The notes under the pieces: model-generated
What the model was told of the DNA's origin: nothing
Databases searched by the model: none
What the model saw: only the letters and a program-made list of their open reading frames with translations
Program-made: the position numbers and the translations under genes
Shown: positions 1 through 13,174 of the stretch, piece after piece
How the letters are laid out: the number at the start of each line of letters is the position of its first letter
Numbering within the stretch: the first letter of the stretch is position 1
Assembly: GCF_000003815.2 (NCBI RefSeq)
Contig: NC_049996.1
Span: 3,944,981-4,008,980, forward strand
Source: Branchiostoma floridae
Taxonomy: Eukaryota; Chordata; Leptocardii; Amphioxiformes; Branchiostomatidae
Direction of reading: 5' to 3'
DNA length: 64,000 nt

Positions 1-40
1 GTTATTCATGGATAGCAAGGTTCATTCGTTCACAATCAAT

Positions 41-273
41 ACATAACGATGGTTCACTTTTATTACCATGGTAACTTATACTCGTTGTATCATTAAATCA
101 GATTATTTAGGGATGTCAAGTCGACAGACTGTGGTTTCAAACTGCAGTATTTGGAATACATTACAATTTGAACCCACCTTAATTTCGACTTGAAATCCCT
201 AGCCCAGGAACTATAATTTCAAATACAACGGATATAGGTTACCCCGCGGATAAAGGTAAACTAGCATTACATA
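41..273. repeat. MITE-like element with long imperfect inverted termini (copy 1)
   Basis: The left end (ACATAACGATGGTTCACTTT...) and right end (...CCGCGGATAAAGG, then CTAGCATTACAT) are imperfect inverted repeats of about 45 bp. A second copy with the same ends lies at 46451-46673, and GTAACCTATATCCGTTG there is the reverse complement of the right arm here. No coding potential. The family name is unknown to me. Confidence 0.7.
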
Positions 274-640
274 CAATCACTGCCGACGTTTCGGTAACCT
301 CCTATCACCATCCTCGGTGGTGTACTGAGTGGTATTTCGCACGCAACTGGCATGGATGTCGAACATACATGTACGTTGATTTAATAGCAAGCTTTGGTTC
401 TGTCTTTATGGAAACTTTCGTAGCTTGCAACACAGGGCATTGACTTCAACGGACATCTATAAACTATGTACTTTACCTCTCACGCGCACAATAGGCCAGA
501 TAAACTATGTCTGAGTCAACCACTGATACCCTAATGCCGAAGCGCCGGTCGTGTACTTCTACTGGTCCGTGGTCTTTACTATGATGTCTTCAGTAATTTT
601 TCGGAGTCTAGGGATATAGAAACTATTTGTTAGCACAAAA
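274..640. other. No recognisable feature
   Basis: Read on both strands; no supported exon, RNA gene or repeat was found here. Confidence 0.5.
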
Positions 641-745
641 TGGGATGCCCCTGTAGCTCAAATTGTGGCAGCCTCCGAGTTCAGCTCCTGATTACAATAA
701 GTTGGTACATGGGAGACCCAAGTTTAATCCTGAGAAGTACATATA
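641..745 (+). repeat. tRNA-derived SINE fragment
   Basis: A tRNA-like stretch with a recognisable A-box region (CTGTAGCTCAAATTGTGGC) and a B-box-like CAAGTTTAATCCTG, ending without tRNA folding completeness. It resembles the SINE-like piece near 12.7 kb. It is not a functional tRNA gene because the arms do not pair along their length. Confidence 0.4.
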
Positions 746-1135
746 GAATAAAGCCCATCCTTTGAAAACGATATAAAATGTACTCTTAAAACAAGCATAA
801 ATGTTACTTAACGTTATGTTTACGCCTTCGTATATATAATATTTACGCTATAATTACGTGAGTCCGTAAAGTGCACTTTTGCCACACATTTAACAAATAT
901 GCAAACACCATGAAGATTGAGTTTTAGCTGTGTCACATACGACTTCTTAAATGCATCTTTAAGATAATTTAATGAAATTGGAATGTTTAAGCTTAATTTA
1001 CAAACCCCACCAAGCAGGCTTAAATATTCTATCTGGTGGTGCTCTCCCTGTACAAAACGTCCCTGATGTTAAAAAAAGAAAAGAAAGTTATATTAAAAGG
1101 GTCTGAACAAATCAACAAAAAATATAACTGTGTTA
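746..1135. other. No recognisable feature
   Basis: AT-rich sequence with no supported gene or repeat. Confidence 0.45.
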
Positions 1136-1350
1136 AGGTGGTATGTATCTCACTGCACTGTGGGCACCCGTGTGGCACTGTGGGGCTCGTGCACATTACG
1201 TATAATCTATTGCGTAATACGTAAAAGCATGACCTTGAAGACAACACACAAAATGTAAGAAAATTCGTTCTATGTCTCTGAAGTCCGTTGAGCAATCTTT
1301 CGAACGCCGCAGTGCCGCACCAGTGCCCCAAGTGCAGTGAGATACCACCT
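1136..1350. repeat. MITE with about 45-bp inverted termini
   Basis: The left terminus AGGTGGTATGTATCTCACTG is matched in reverse complement by the right terminus CAGTGAGATACCACCT, and the similarity continues inward for about 45 bp (GCACTGTGGGCAC against GTGCCCCAAGTGC). Short open frames on both strands across it are by-products of the palindrome. Confidence 0.7.
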
Positions 1351-1554
1351 GTATCACGAATGATGAGTATTCTTGGCTCAGTGTAACTACTAACAGTCAC
1401 GACGCCGCAAGAGATATGGTACCGTCGTGTTGATGATTCTTAACGATCTACCGATGTACAAAGGCAAATGGCTAGCCTACTTGCGTCAGACGCACTTAGA
1501 AGTAGGCCATTTACTGATAAGGTCCTAACGTTCTAGCTTCACTAACAAGGGGAG

Positions 1555-2860
1555 AAATAATTTTTAGCTTTGCCTGCCATTTCTTATCAGACTATCGTAT
1601 CCTTGGCCTTAGTTTCTCATTATAGGAATACAATGAAAAGATTTACCAGCGGCAAAGTAATATATACAGTACATGAACAGTTTCTTTGGCCAAGATTTGC
1701 CTTCAAGCAAAAGTTATAGACACTAATGTATATACCTTCTCGTGATATAGTATACCATCTATGTAAAAATATAGCCCATTGCTAAGAGTACAAACCGATT
1801 GGCCTACGATTGTATTGCTGGTGCAAGCCTCTGTAAAATGTATTAGTTATTCTAGATAACTGGTAGCTGTTTTTAACAGAAAAGCAACCCTATATCATTC
1901 ATGTAAAGATATAACCCGTTCCTGGAAGCACTAACTGATTAGCACTTCCTGCACTACTCGTGCAAGCATGTGTGAAATGTATTAGTTACCCTGGGTACCT
2001 GATACCTTATCATATAGGTATTAAATACATCTAACGGAAAAGCAACAGATTTGGCCGTTTGCAAACAAGGAGAGGAATCGTTTTAGAATTGTCTGCCCCC
2101 TTCAATATCAAGTAATCTTACCCTTAGTATTATCTTTCATTGAAAAGACCTCAATGAAAACATTTATTAGATGCAAATCAATATATACGGAATCGAAGCA
2201 CTTTTTTTTACAAAGATTTGCTTTCAAACAGAAATCATGCATGGAAACTCATTTGTACCATCTCGTGATACACTATGCCATCTATGTAAAGATATAGCCC
2301 ATTGCTGAGAGTACAAACTGATTGGCCTACGATTGTGTTGCCGGTACAGGCCTCTATAAAATGCATTAGTTATCCTAGATACCTGATAGCTTGCCACTAG
2401 GTAGCTGTTTTAACTGAAAAGTAACCCTATAGCAACCGTGTAAAGATATAACCCATTGATGGAAGCACTAACTGATTAGCCTTGTATTTCTCGTGTAAGC
2501 CTTTATAAAGTGTGTGGTGCTAATCGTAACGAAAAGCTTTTCAAACATATACATGTTGTCTGCACCCTTCAATATCAAATGATCTTACCCTTAGTCTTAT
2601 TTTCCTTGACAAGACCTCAATGAAAACGTGCATCAGATGCAAAGCAACGTATACAGAATGAAACCACTTTCTTTGACCAAGATTTGCCTTCAAACAAAAG
2701 TCATAGACACTATTTTATACCTTCTCATGATACACTATACCGCCCATGTAAAGATATAGCCCATTGCTGGAAATGCTAACTAATTAGCCTACGATTGGAT
2801 TGCTTTGCTCGTACAAGCCCCTGTGCAATGTATTAGTTATCCTAGATGGCATTTATATTG
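1555..2860. repeat. Three diverged tandem copies of a ~0.5-kb unit
   Basis: The landmark ATGTAAAGATATAGCCCATT recurs at about 1761, 2283 and 2745, giving spacings of roughly 522 and 462 bp. The surrounding text (CAAGATTTGCCTTCAA, CTGATTGGCCTACGATTG, GTATTAGTTATCCTAGAT) recurs in the same order. Inside each of the first two units is a second, weaker copy of the landmark, so the unit was itself built from two ancestral halves. Non-coding. Confidence 0.8.
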
Positions 2861-3389
2861 ATACTATGTAGATGAAATCTTGGTACTGATCTATGTAAAA
2901 AAAAATCTGCATTGCTCATGCAAGCCTCGACACCACCTTTGAGAGCCGACCGGCCCACCCTTAACAGAGACGGGGGGCGACTTAGACTTTCTGATACTTA
3001 TGACCCCCTCCCACAAAGTTGGCGTGTTCCTGACGTCATTGCTGGAGAAAGAAGGGTCCTTTATTCTGTGAACGACCCTTTTATCTCAATGTCATTCATT
3101 TAGTGAGTAGACGGAGTTCAGAGTCCCTATAGTTTAATTTCAGTGTTGGGTGTAAAGTGTTAGCATTTTTTCCAGAAGAAAATAGAATGTTAGAAAGCAG
3201 GCAAACATCATTTTTACAGCTAAGTGGACCGTGAAACAGTCCAGGGACCAACAGGAAGGTTCCATTATCCTATAGAATTAGAATTTTTACGATTCCTTCT
3301 TTTGTGGAAAGCCGGGTTACGAGTGGCGTTAAGCCGTCTGGTGATTTTGTCCATCTTTCTCTCGTCTGATTTTATGACTTAAATCATAC
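2861..3389. other. Unassigned; short ORF only
   Basis: A 63-codon plus-strand frame at 2912-3103 has no domain I recognise and no convincing splice context. Nothing else is supported. Confidence 0.4.
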
Positions 3390-3393
3390 TTAA

Positions 3394-4286
3394 CCCTATC
3401 CAGACCGGGCTTTTTGGGCCTTCCTGGGACCGGGGGGGGGGGCTCTTTTGACCCCCCCTTCGTAATTTCAAAACGGCTTGGGTTACGATCACCAAATTTG
3501 GAAGGGATGATGTACTAGTAAAGTTTTATATTTTCTGTAATTTTGGTATCGTTATGACGTAATATGACGTAATTATGACAATACGTCAAAATATGAAATT
3601 TCCGCTATACTTAAATGTAGTGAACAAAACGATGACAATAAAGGTTATCTTATTGGTGTCTAAGTCTGCCAAGTCTTTTATGGCCAATGACGACGGTACT
3701 CACGTCTATATGATGTCACAAAATGACGTCATTTGTCCGCCATCTTGGATCGACAAGCTTGAATTTTCTAAAATACGATTTTTTCCACATATAACCCCAA
3801 TACCCAATAGAAATGGACTAAAAATGATCAAGTGATTGTTTTTTGTAAGAAAATAAAAGATTTTGACGGTATTTGAGTAAAAATAACATGTATTTATCGT
3901 TGAAAATGACATTGTCCGCCATCTTGGATTTTGACCCATGACGTCATCAAATTAGCATAAATTATGAATATTTTATTAGGAATGTAACTAAAAATTACAC
4001 AGGATGTTAATGATATAAATAAACAAGTTTGATATAGCAATAAAACCATGAAATACCATCAATCAAAGTGAAATTAGTAAATTTGGGAAAATATGCCTGT
4101 CAGAAACCCGTTGCCATGGCAACACGAAATATCACAAGCTAAAAAATTTTTCACCGAATTGTTGCCAACAATATTTTAGGAAAAGTCACCAAGTTTCGTA
4201 GTCTTAGCACATGTCGTTCGGCAGTTATACGACGTCAAAGTTGGCGCTGGCACTTTTAGCCCCCCCCCCCCCCGGTCTGGATAGGG
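3394..4286. mobile_element. piggyBac-like non-autonomous DNA element
   Basis: The element is bounded by TTAA on both sides (3390-3393 and 4287-4290) and has inverted termini beginning CCCTATCCAGACCGGG and ending CCCGGTCTGGATAGGG. TTAA duplications with 5'-CCC termini are characteristic of the piggyBac superfamily. The interior has no transposase, and G/C homopolymers sit just inside both ends. Diverged relatives lie at 29340-29740, 30042-30865, about 39860-40180, 42000-42110 and 63810-64000. Confidence 0.8.
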
Positions 4287-4290
4287 TTAA

Positions 4291-7200
4291 GCTTGGCACA
4301 TCCCAATAGTGCAATAAATGACATATCACAGACGATATGCGTGAGCAAGTTCTGCATACAGCCGGAAAGTCTACCAGTACAACTATGTACCTAAAGCAAA
4401 TACATCTATTTAAATTTAGACTTAGTTGTATATGTGTATATTCTTTATGTAAAAGGATTGTAAAAGGACTTAGAAGGACTTTTACTTCACATGGGATAAA
4501 CCACGTCAACAACCCTGCACAACAGTGCTCAAGGACAAAAACCACAAGGGAACATACGTGTGGCGTACGTCGTTTAAGTGCCAAGGTCAGAACATCAGAG
4601 GCCTTTGTAAACCTACATCGGGGAGACTGAGAAATCACTTAAACCAATTTTCGTTGAGCACAAAAACCCGGTTCAACAACCTCAGAAGTTTCCCAACATT
4701 TATACTAAAAACATTACAAGTTTAAACTTCCATCACCATAAAGTTTATGGAACAAAGTTTCTAAGATGGAAAATCACAGACATCCTGGAGATGTAAGGAT
4801 TTCCCTAAAGCTAAGCTAAACATACAAATCCTTGGGATGATCCAACACTTAATCAGTCAAAGGCAAATATTACACATAAAATCAGGTACATTTAACCTAT
4901 ACTGTCCAAGGATCATATGCTGTAGACAAGAATGGGATATACCGAATCAAACATACATTCCGAGATCATAGGTTAACTACACCTAACTACCCGTCCGTAA
5001 TTATTTTTAGATAACGTTCAAGAAGGTAAGACATGCAGGTAATATGATATTCGATATAAAAGTTTTTCAAGCTTTTAGAAAAGTTTTGTAAATTGCCGTA
5101 GACGTAGACACAGACGTGAAAGATGAAGCGAAACTAATAATGAGTTCTTCTGAATTACTTTAACTATGAGTATTTGCCTGCAAAACGACCGGTGTAATGA
5201 CCGACTGGATAGAATGCCTTGCATTCGGTAAGTCGTACCGTGAATTCGACTCCCATCCAAGCCACACTAACACTTTAAAAATGGTACATGCTGCTTTCTC
5301 TGCTTAGCACTCATCACTTATGAGGAAGATTTGGGGAATAAAACACACATCGCTACCAGCGAACCAGACCCCAACTGTAGTGGCTTGCACAAATGCGTGG
5401 CCCAAGCACTACAGAAATGGAGATGGGCGCCACAATTTTACGGGCAACTTTTGACTGCAAAACTGATGTAAGATATAATAAGAACGTCCAAGTAAGAGTT
5501 ACTTATGTTGCTCTTTATCATCTTCCTTATTTCATCAAACCAGTATATCAATTCATTTCCCATCGCATTCAGAAAAAAATATCATAAACTTCCAGTATAC
5601 TTTTATGAATTAGAATTATCTACATTTAACATTCTTTTAGAATGCCATATAGTATTATGTTTTATTTTGCGTGAGCAATACTGTGCATATGTGGGCATAT
5701 TGCCTTAAAACGACACAGTTTTTAAAGATATTTGTATCATTCAATGATGTTGAAACATCAGCATGACCGCATTCTACGGTATTCCAACATTATTCGAAAT
5801 TTTCTTATCTCATTCAATGGAGAACCGAAACGGCAAGTTACTTCGAAACCTGCCAAAATCTGGCCAAAACAATATCTGAAATGCAGTGAGAATTCCCAGA
5901 AATAGAATTTTCATTCTGACGGCATTTTGGATCATTCCTTCTCGTGTGAAGGAGATATAAGGTCCATTTGGAATGCCCACCCGAATGGTCCCGAATGTGG
6001 CACGAAGTTTGCAAATACTTCATTCCGGCTGGTTCTGCTTGATTCCTGCTAATTCGGTTTCAGTGTGAAGGCCATACAACTTTTTCTGACGACCCATAAC
6101 AAAGATAACACGGCAGATACAGCCCTTACGTGAAACACAAATCAAAGGGCGCATGTGCGGTTTAGATAATAAAACTAATGCCTATCCAGAGATGTCTACT
6201 TCCTTTACTTAACGTATTTTCTTCAATTTACTCAGCAAAAGTGGATTATTCTTGGTTGGTTTTAGGCCACTATAGCATTATTCTATTTGTAAAGTGACGT
6301 CATCTTTTTTACTTTGTAATCCTAGCATTGGCCAGGACGAACAGTTAACACAAATAGAGCAAGCGTGTATTACCACAGAGGCCCCATATTCTAAGTAAGG
6401 CCATGTTGATTTGATAATTTGAATGGCATCCTATGGGAATTTTGGAACCCAAAAACTGATACGAACGTGCGAAAAAAGGTTCACGATAAAAGAGTTGCCT
6501 TTATTGTGAAATTTTGCTGGTCAGGAGGGTTAAACAAAACTGAACGCAAAGATTATAGTATACCAAGCAATACATTCTTCATTTTTGTTTTGTCATCTTC
6601 TTTGACCTTGAAACATTGTGGAACTTTAGTATACGTTTTCCGTTATTTGTTTTTGCAATCCATGACACATATTTTCTTATTTTGAAGCTGTTTTGTTGGA
6701 AATGTCCGAAAAATATTGCCCGCATTGATGTCATCTATATAATCAAATAAACATGGCTTTAGGCTAAATGGCCCCAAAGCTTTTCTGCACCATAAAACAA
6801 CGCGTGATTAAAGGACTGTTTCCACAGGCTACACCCCCTCTGCTAAAAAAAGAACCATTATTCAGAATCACCCCATTCTCTCCCTCGACCGAGGAAAAGG
6901 TCATTTAAGGGAAACCAGTAGATGGAAGTGAAGTAGTAATAAGAAGTTGTATTTGAGTTCTTCTCGGTTGTTTATTCTTGTTTCAAGTTGTTTTCGGTAG
7001 CTTTCGGTTGTTTTCAGTATTTAGTGAGACCGGATTGACAATGTTGAAATGCTAGCACTGCCGATGGGGTCACGGGAGTTGTTTTCGTTCTTTAGCTAGA
7101 TGGACGACAAAATATGCCATCTTATTGTGATCATCTCATGTATTCTATTCATCGTCAAGTTTTTCCCCTGGCCTTACTTAAAAAGAATCTTAATCTGTGT

Positions 7201-7819
7201 GGGCATATCATGAGTATTGATCAGGAAAATCTGCTCGTGGGGAATACAAGCTTATCACGTGCAGGCAACATTCTTCACATTGTATAGCTCCACCTTGCGG
7301 TGGAAAGTAGAGTCATGCATTGATAAAAAAAGGCAAAAATAACAAAATGTTGGCAACCAAATCATTCGATTGTGCAACAAAGAACTATATCACAGTTTTC
7401 AAGCGTATCTACTGGCTGAAACTGTCCAAGTTCTACAACTATTGTACTGACAGCTATGGTAACCCTATAACGAAAAATCAGAGACTCTTTCGGACGACTT
7501 TTTGCATATTCGTCTGTTATATAGAACTTCCCTCCTACAATCGTACCATTCCGTGCGAAATTAGATTTAGACCTTCAATTACATCATAAAGTGCACCATT
7601 CCATTAGGTTGAGTCCGTGAGTAAAGGGGCTGACAGAGAACCGAATTAGCCGGGATAACAAGCCCAAGAGACGGGCCTGATTGAACGAGTCAAATCGATA
7701 ATCCGTAATGACCAATTTGCGGCCTGACCAAGCTTTGGTAACTTGTGAGAGGGTCGCCTGATTATGTAAGAAAGACTGTGGTGATGATCTTTGATCTTTA
7801 AAGATTAGACAATCTTAGA
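4291..7819. other. Intergenic stretch with no supported gene
   Basis: Only short frames occur and none has a recognisable domain. A degenerate tRNA-like segment near 5200-5265 carries a B-box-like GAATTCGACTCC and may be an old SINE. The stretch at 5840-6070 looks like decayed repeat material of unknown type. Confidence 0.45.
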
Positions 7820-8970
7820 ACCGTTATGACCGCCCTTCGGCGTAACACACTAGATGTTGTATCTGTTTCTATATAGAAACACATACAACATAGCTTCTGT
7901 ATCTGTATTTGTATAGTTAGTATAATTGAAATCTGGCGTAACAGACCAGCCTCTGTATCTGTATCTGTATAGACGGTATAACTACCCTTCAGCGTAACAC
8001 ATCAGCTTCTGTATCTATATAGCCGGTATAACCACCCTTCGGTGTAACACACCAGCTTCTGTATCTGTATCTGTATCTATATAGCTGGTATAACCTCCCT
8101 TCGGCGTAACACACCAGCTTCTGTATCTGTATCTGTATCAACATAGCCGGATNNNNNNNNNNNNNNNNNNNNNNNNNNNNNNNNNNNNNNNNNNNNNNNN
8201 NNNNNNNNNNNNNNNNNNNNNNNNNNNNNNNNNNNNNNNNNNNNNNNNNNNNNNNNNNNNNNNNNNNNNNNNNNNNNNNNNNNNNNNNNNNNNNNNNNNN
8301 NNNNNNNNNNNNNNNNNNNNNNNNNNNNNNNNNNNNNNNNNNNNNNNNNNNNNNNNNNNNNNNNNNNNNNNNNNNNNNNNNNNNNNNNNNNNNNNNNNNN
8401 NNNNNNNNNNNNNNNNNNNNNNNNNNNNNNNNNNNNNNNNNNNNNNNNNNNNNNNNNNNNNNNNNNNNNNNNNNNNNNNNNNNNNNNNNNNNNNNNNNNN
8501 NNNNNNNNNNNNNNNNNNNNNNNNNNNNNNNNNNNNNNNNNNNNNNNNNNNNNNNNNNNNNNNNNNNNNNNNNNNNNNNNNNNNNNNNNNNNNNNNNNNN
8601 NNNNNNNNNNNNNNNNNNNNNNNNNNNNNNNNNNNNNNNNNNNNNNNNNNNNNNNNNNNNNNNNNNNNNNNNNNNNNNNNNNNNNNNNNNNNNNNNNNNN
8701 NNNNNNNNNNNNNNNNNNNNNNNNNNNNNNNNNNNNNNNNNNNNNNNNNNNNNNNNNNNNNNNNNNNNNNNNNNNNNNNNNNNNNNNNNNNNNNNNNNNN
8801 NNNNNNNTCTGTATCTGTATCTCTTTATAGCCAATATAACTGCACTTCGGCGAAACACACCAGCTTCTGTATCTGTATCTTTATAGCCGGTATAACTACC
8901 CTTCGGTGTAACACACCAGCTTCTGTACCTGTATCTATATAGCCGGCATAAATCTCCCTCAGCGAAACAC
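7820..8970. repeat. Satellite array interrupted by an assembly gap
   Basis: Tandem units of roughly 55-70 bp with the core CCTTCGGCGTAACACACCAG followed by variable CTGTAT repeats and TATATAGCCGGTATAAC. The array runs to 8152, is interrupted by 655 N (8153-8807), and resumes to 8970. On the minus strand each unit matches the sequence right after the LINE reverse-transcriptase stop at 13979-14072. The long open frame spanning this region on the minus strand is satellite plus Ns, not a gene. Confidence 0.9.
8153..8807. other. Assembly gap (Ns)
   Basis: 655 undetermined bases within the satellite. The true array length is unknown. Confidence 1.
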
Positions 8971-11400
8971 TTACATTTTGATGGGGTATATTCTACTTCA
9001 GAAAAGTATGAAACACGAAATGCACTCAAAATGAGTGGGTATTATAACCAGGTTATTGAAAATAAATAGATTGTTATGTTTAACTTCCAATGTCCTCAAA
9101 GTATACCCCCCCTCCTTCTATTGTACGTATAATCTAAATACATGTTCACTTTTGGTAATATTATCTTCGTACAACGACGCTATCTAAATTGACCGAAAGT
9201 AACTTGATCTAATTTGCGACAAATATACCTTATAACACGTAACATATGGCTTCAAGGTTTCAACAAAAACTCTTTTTCACGTGACTTTATTTTGGGACTT
9301 AATGTGGTCATTTTGATTGATTTTTTTCGTCATTAATGGATCATAAAATCGAAGCTGTATAATTGTGAAACTAATTACGAGTCGGTAAGGAATAACTGAG
9401 GGGGTCATAAATATATCTTTAGTGCATATCGATTGATAGATTTTAGAGTAAGAAGAATGTGCAGTAAAAAGGAATCCCTGTACGCGTCATTGGTGTTAGA
9501 TATTTGACGCATCTTGATCAATACGATATTCATTTGTAAAGTGTCAAACTAAGAATAAACAAGCGTTCGGAGACCTCATACCACCAAGATATCCTGAGCT
9601 ATATTTTTTAATCTGATTTTTTTGTGCCATCTTCAATACTGATTATCCAAATAATGCTGTAATTAGCAAACTCTTTGTAATTTATAAGGTCTTCATAAAC
9701 AATAATACATGAATATTCCATGTGTAGAAGTCCTTTTGTTTGGTCGATAACATTCCATCATATAATATGATAATGACTTACACATTTACATAGTGGTGTA
9801 CGCTTTTAGAAAACCACAATTCACAAGCACTAGTACATAATTTCCACCATTTTCATCTATGAATCGAGGCATCTTTACATGGATTATACAAACTAGACTC
9901 ATTTCCGTAGGTAATGTATATAAATGAGTTCTTGTTATAGATATATGTTACGCGTATTAAAGTCCTATTATAAAAAAAAAACACTAAAATTTCAGATTTG
10001 ATATCCTCATTGATTGTGCAAATCAAGACCGAATTTGTATAATTTGCTTCTCATAGTGTTCATCTGGCTGTATCTAAACTAATTTTTCTCATCTAAACTC
10101 TATGTATTCGTATATCTAAAGTCAGAAACTTTTTTATTTTCTATATCACTAAGTAGGATTTTTCTATCATTATTAACATCATCATCATCTTCATTGACTT
10201 ACGCACATTATCTGTAATGTGAGGTTCACAATAACTTAAATATTTGCTCTAGAAGATTCAGATTATACCTTCCTGATTTAATCAATAGTTTCTGGCAAAT
10301 GGTTCTTAGTTTTGCGATGGTAGTTCTTCATTGATCAGTTGCCAAACTTGCTATTCCATTAACAACGGATTTTCAATACGCACAGTACGGTAGAATACAT
10401 CACATAATATGTCCATATATATTTCAAGCAATGATAAAATAACCCATATGATTTTAGTGAAAAATCCATTTTTCCACCATCTGGTATCACAAAAGAAACC
10501 ATATTAGTAAGTGCGGCATATTCTTTTCATTTAATATTTTAAAGAAGAGAATACACAAAAGGCATGTACGTAAAATGTATAGTGTTTTTACATTGTTGTT
10601 CCTTTATTTCACCCGTAAGACTTGTTCGCATACAAAAAAAATGCTTCTTTTTATCAATAATAATTTAACGACTATAGTTTACAATTCGGAACGGTTGCGT
10701 TTAACTATTCTATACACAATTATGATAAAATATTGAGTATTATAAAAATTGACTTAAGTCTAAGTCATTTGATACCTCAGCAAAGCTGAAAACCCAATAG
10801 ATCGATTTTATGGATAATTTCGTAGAAACATTAATACAATAAAAGTCTGTATGATCCTTATGTTGGCATTGTGCTGGGGTTTATGTATTCTTACAGTTTT
10901 AACAAGAATATTAATAATAATAGAATTGGGTTTATGGAATACAGTATAACCGGGTTTGCTTGTTATGAAACTCAACCTATTGTAAAACGCATTTTATGCT
11001 ATGACATAAGCTAGTTATAGAATTGATTTGAATTTATGGAAAGCGAAATAATAAAGATATATTTGGTACGGCGAACGTTGGAGGATTTTAATGCGTTTGT
11101 TGTTGTTTGAAATGACACTATGGAAATATATATTTCAGTTCGTTGCTGTCACCAATAAAAGAAGAGTGTAAATCGCATGTACGACATCTTATTTACGTTT
11201 GGGACCACATTCTTATAGTAGTAAAACTTTAGCTAGCTAAATAGCTGCAGTTTGGAATACAACCAGTCAGAATTGTCCTGAGGACGGTGACAGACTGTCA
11301 CCAAAATATTCGGTGATAATGTTGTCATTTCGTTGCAAATAAAGAACATTGTTTTAACATTTGTCAATCATATTTGACACATAACGTGCGTCGGTCCCAA
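8971..11400. other. AT-rich intergenic DNA, nothing recognised
   Basis: No exon with a recognisable domain and no clear repeat. Near 11255-11345 there is a CAGTCAGAATTGTCCTGAGG / GACAGACTGTCACC module also seen near 59410, which is typical of retroelement or repeat tails. Confidence 0.5.
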
Positions 11401-11771
11401 TACTATGGGAGCGTCGATGTAGGTTAGACATCCAGGTAATAAGATACGCCAAAAATAGTTACTAAAGCAACTGGATATGGTTTTGAAACGGTCAGACGTT
11501 TCGGATAGAATCCACTATCCTTCGTCAGTGACACTGAAGAGATCTGGAAGAAACAGATCTTTTATACTCTAACTATGAATGAAGACAATTTCAGATGTCC
11601 AATAGGAAAGGTTGTAAGACAATTCAGACTGAAGACAATTTGGATTCCAAAGAAAACAAAGCTAAGCCAAAGTCAAGCTGAAGACAATTTGGATTTCAAA
11701 GGATAGCAAGGCTAAGACACAGTTAATGCAAATGAGTCAACTAGCTCCTGTTGTTTTAGTTACTATGGGAG
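11401..11771. mobile_element. Short retroelement-like insertion (Penelope-like tail?) with direct-repeat flanks
   Basis: TACTATGGGAG occurs exactly 360 bp apart at 11401 and 11761, like a target-site duplication. Inside are CAGACGTTTCGGATAG and ATCCTTCGTCAGTGACAC, the 'fix-up' hairpin module often found at the ends of Penelope-like and related elements, then three diverged copies of an AGACAATTTGGATTYCAAAG unit. The superfamily assignment is tentative. Confidence 0.45.
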
Positions 11772-12660
11772 GGTACTGGTACAGAAACTTCAGAAGTTTG
11801 ACTGCAGAATCTGGGTAAAATTAACTCTTGCGACTCTCCTCTACTTCACAACTTTCTCTTCTTGGACCGGTAAGCCATAAAACACGTGAACGCCTGCCGG
11901 TATAATCTGTTCATTTTCGAATCCTTCCAACATCTGATCCACCATTTCTTTTTCAAGTCTGTTTTCTGGACCGGTCCAACAACAAAAAACGGTTTTATAC
12001 CGGTATACCGGCACCCCTACCCAATACCATAAAGAAGCATCGAGAGATTCGGTGGTCAAGGCTTTATTTTTTGTAAATTTATCTATTCAAAATGTGAAGG
12101 CACAGACCTATAGGCAGCACAACTGATTGATAGGTCTACAAATAGCATAACAACGGTACAAGACAAATTTACATAAAACGGTATATACATGATGATATTA
12201 AAGAAACTCGCGAAGTTGAATACCACGGAAGCTTTAGAGTGAATAACATTCTACGGGAGGTAGAGGTCGAAATTAAGGAAATAAGAAACAAAATTTCAGT
12301 ATAGCTAAGTAAGTGCAAATAAGAAGGCTATTTGGTCAGGTCAATGGTCAGAGGCTTGGGGAGGGGGGGGGGGTATTGAACAAAGTCGTCCGTCTGGGAT
12401 ACGTAGTTCATCCATGCGATGTTAAATCGAAGCACAGCAGAATCTACGGTTTAATTGCTCAAGAGAAAACTCGATGCTTTAGCTTAAGGGTTAGATATCG
12501 AGTATTGTGCTTTGCGATTGACCTATGAACCCGATCTGCCAATCAAACTCTTGTAGAACATAACGGCATGGCTTCAACGTACGGTCAATGATGTAGGGGT
12601 TATAAAAAGGGCTAACCTGGCTGAAATAGGGGGTTAGTGAGGTTACAGAGCATGAATTGA
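11772..12660. other. No supported gene
   Basis: A 72-codon minus-strand frame at 11841-12059 and a 71-codon plus-strand frame at 12313-12528 show no recognisable domain. A G homopolymer lies at about 12361-12372. Confidence 0.4.
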
Positions 12661-12990
12661 GGTATTATTGTAGATCGACTGGTATCAACCTCACAGTTGA
12701 ACTCCATGGTTCCAATTAGTTGGCAACTAGGAGACCCTGCTTCAAGTCGTGGGAGGGGAACGTGGTTGGGGATGTACTAGTATTTCGGAAGGGACATAGA
12801 ATAGAAGTTAAAAGCTGCAATTCCCGGCTAGATTGTGAGTCTTTGGAAAATCACTTCCCTAAGAATACCAGAGTATAAAAATGGGTACCTGACTTGGGCT
12901 GGGGAGGTAAAGGGCAGTGAAAGGAGAGGGTTGGGCTCCTCATTCCAATACCTAGATAGCCTAGACTAATCTGTAAGCAGATCCTACGGT
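12661..12990 (+). repeat. SINE-like sequence
   Basis: A tRNA-like segment (TAGTTGGCAACTAGGAGACC) is followed about 150 bp later by the tail motif AAATGGGTACCTGACTTGGG with GGGGAGGTAAAG. The same tail motif appears at 14480-14520 and 25198-25235, which supports one dispersed SINE family. Confidence 0.55.
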
Positions 12991-13174
12991 GGCATAAGTA
13001 AGTATCAAAAGCTGGCAGAGGAGTGAAACCGGCAGAGGAGTGTGTTTTGCTACTGGGGAGATGGGTACAAGGCAAATGGAAACATTTGGGCTGACTACAT
13101 TACTTTGTCAGTTTTCTTATGCATGCCATTGTAGGATCTGCTTTGAGATTAGCCTTGACCTCTTTTTTCTAGAG

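Noticed and set aside
7989..9029. 346-codon minus-strand open frame
   Set aside because: It runs through 655 Ns and satellite repeats; the repeated YRYRSWCVTPKG text is satellite translated in frame.
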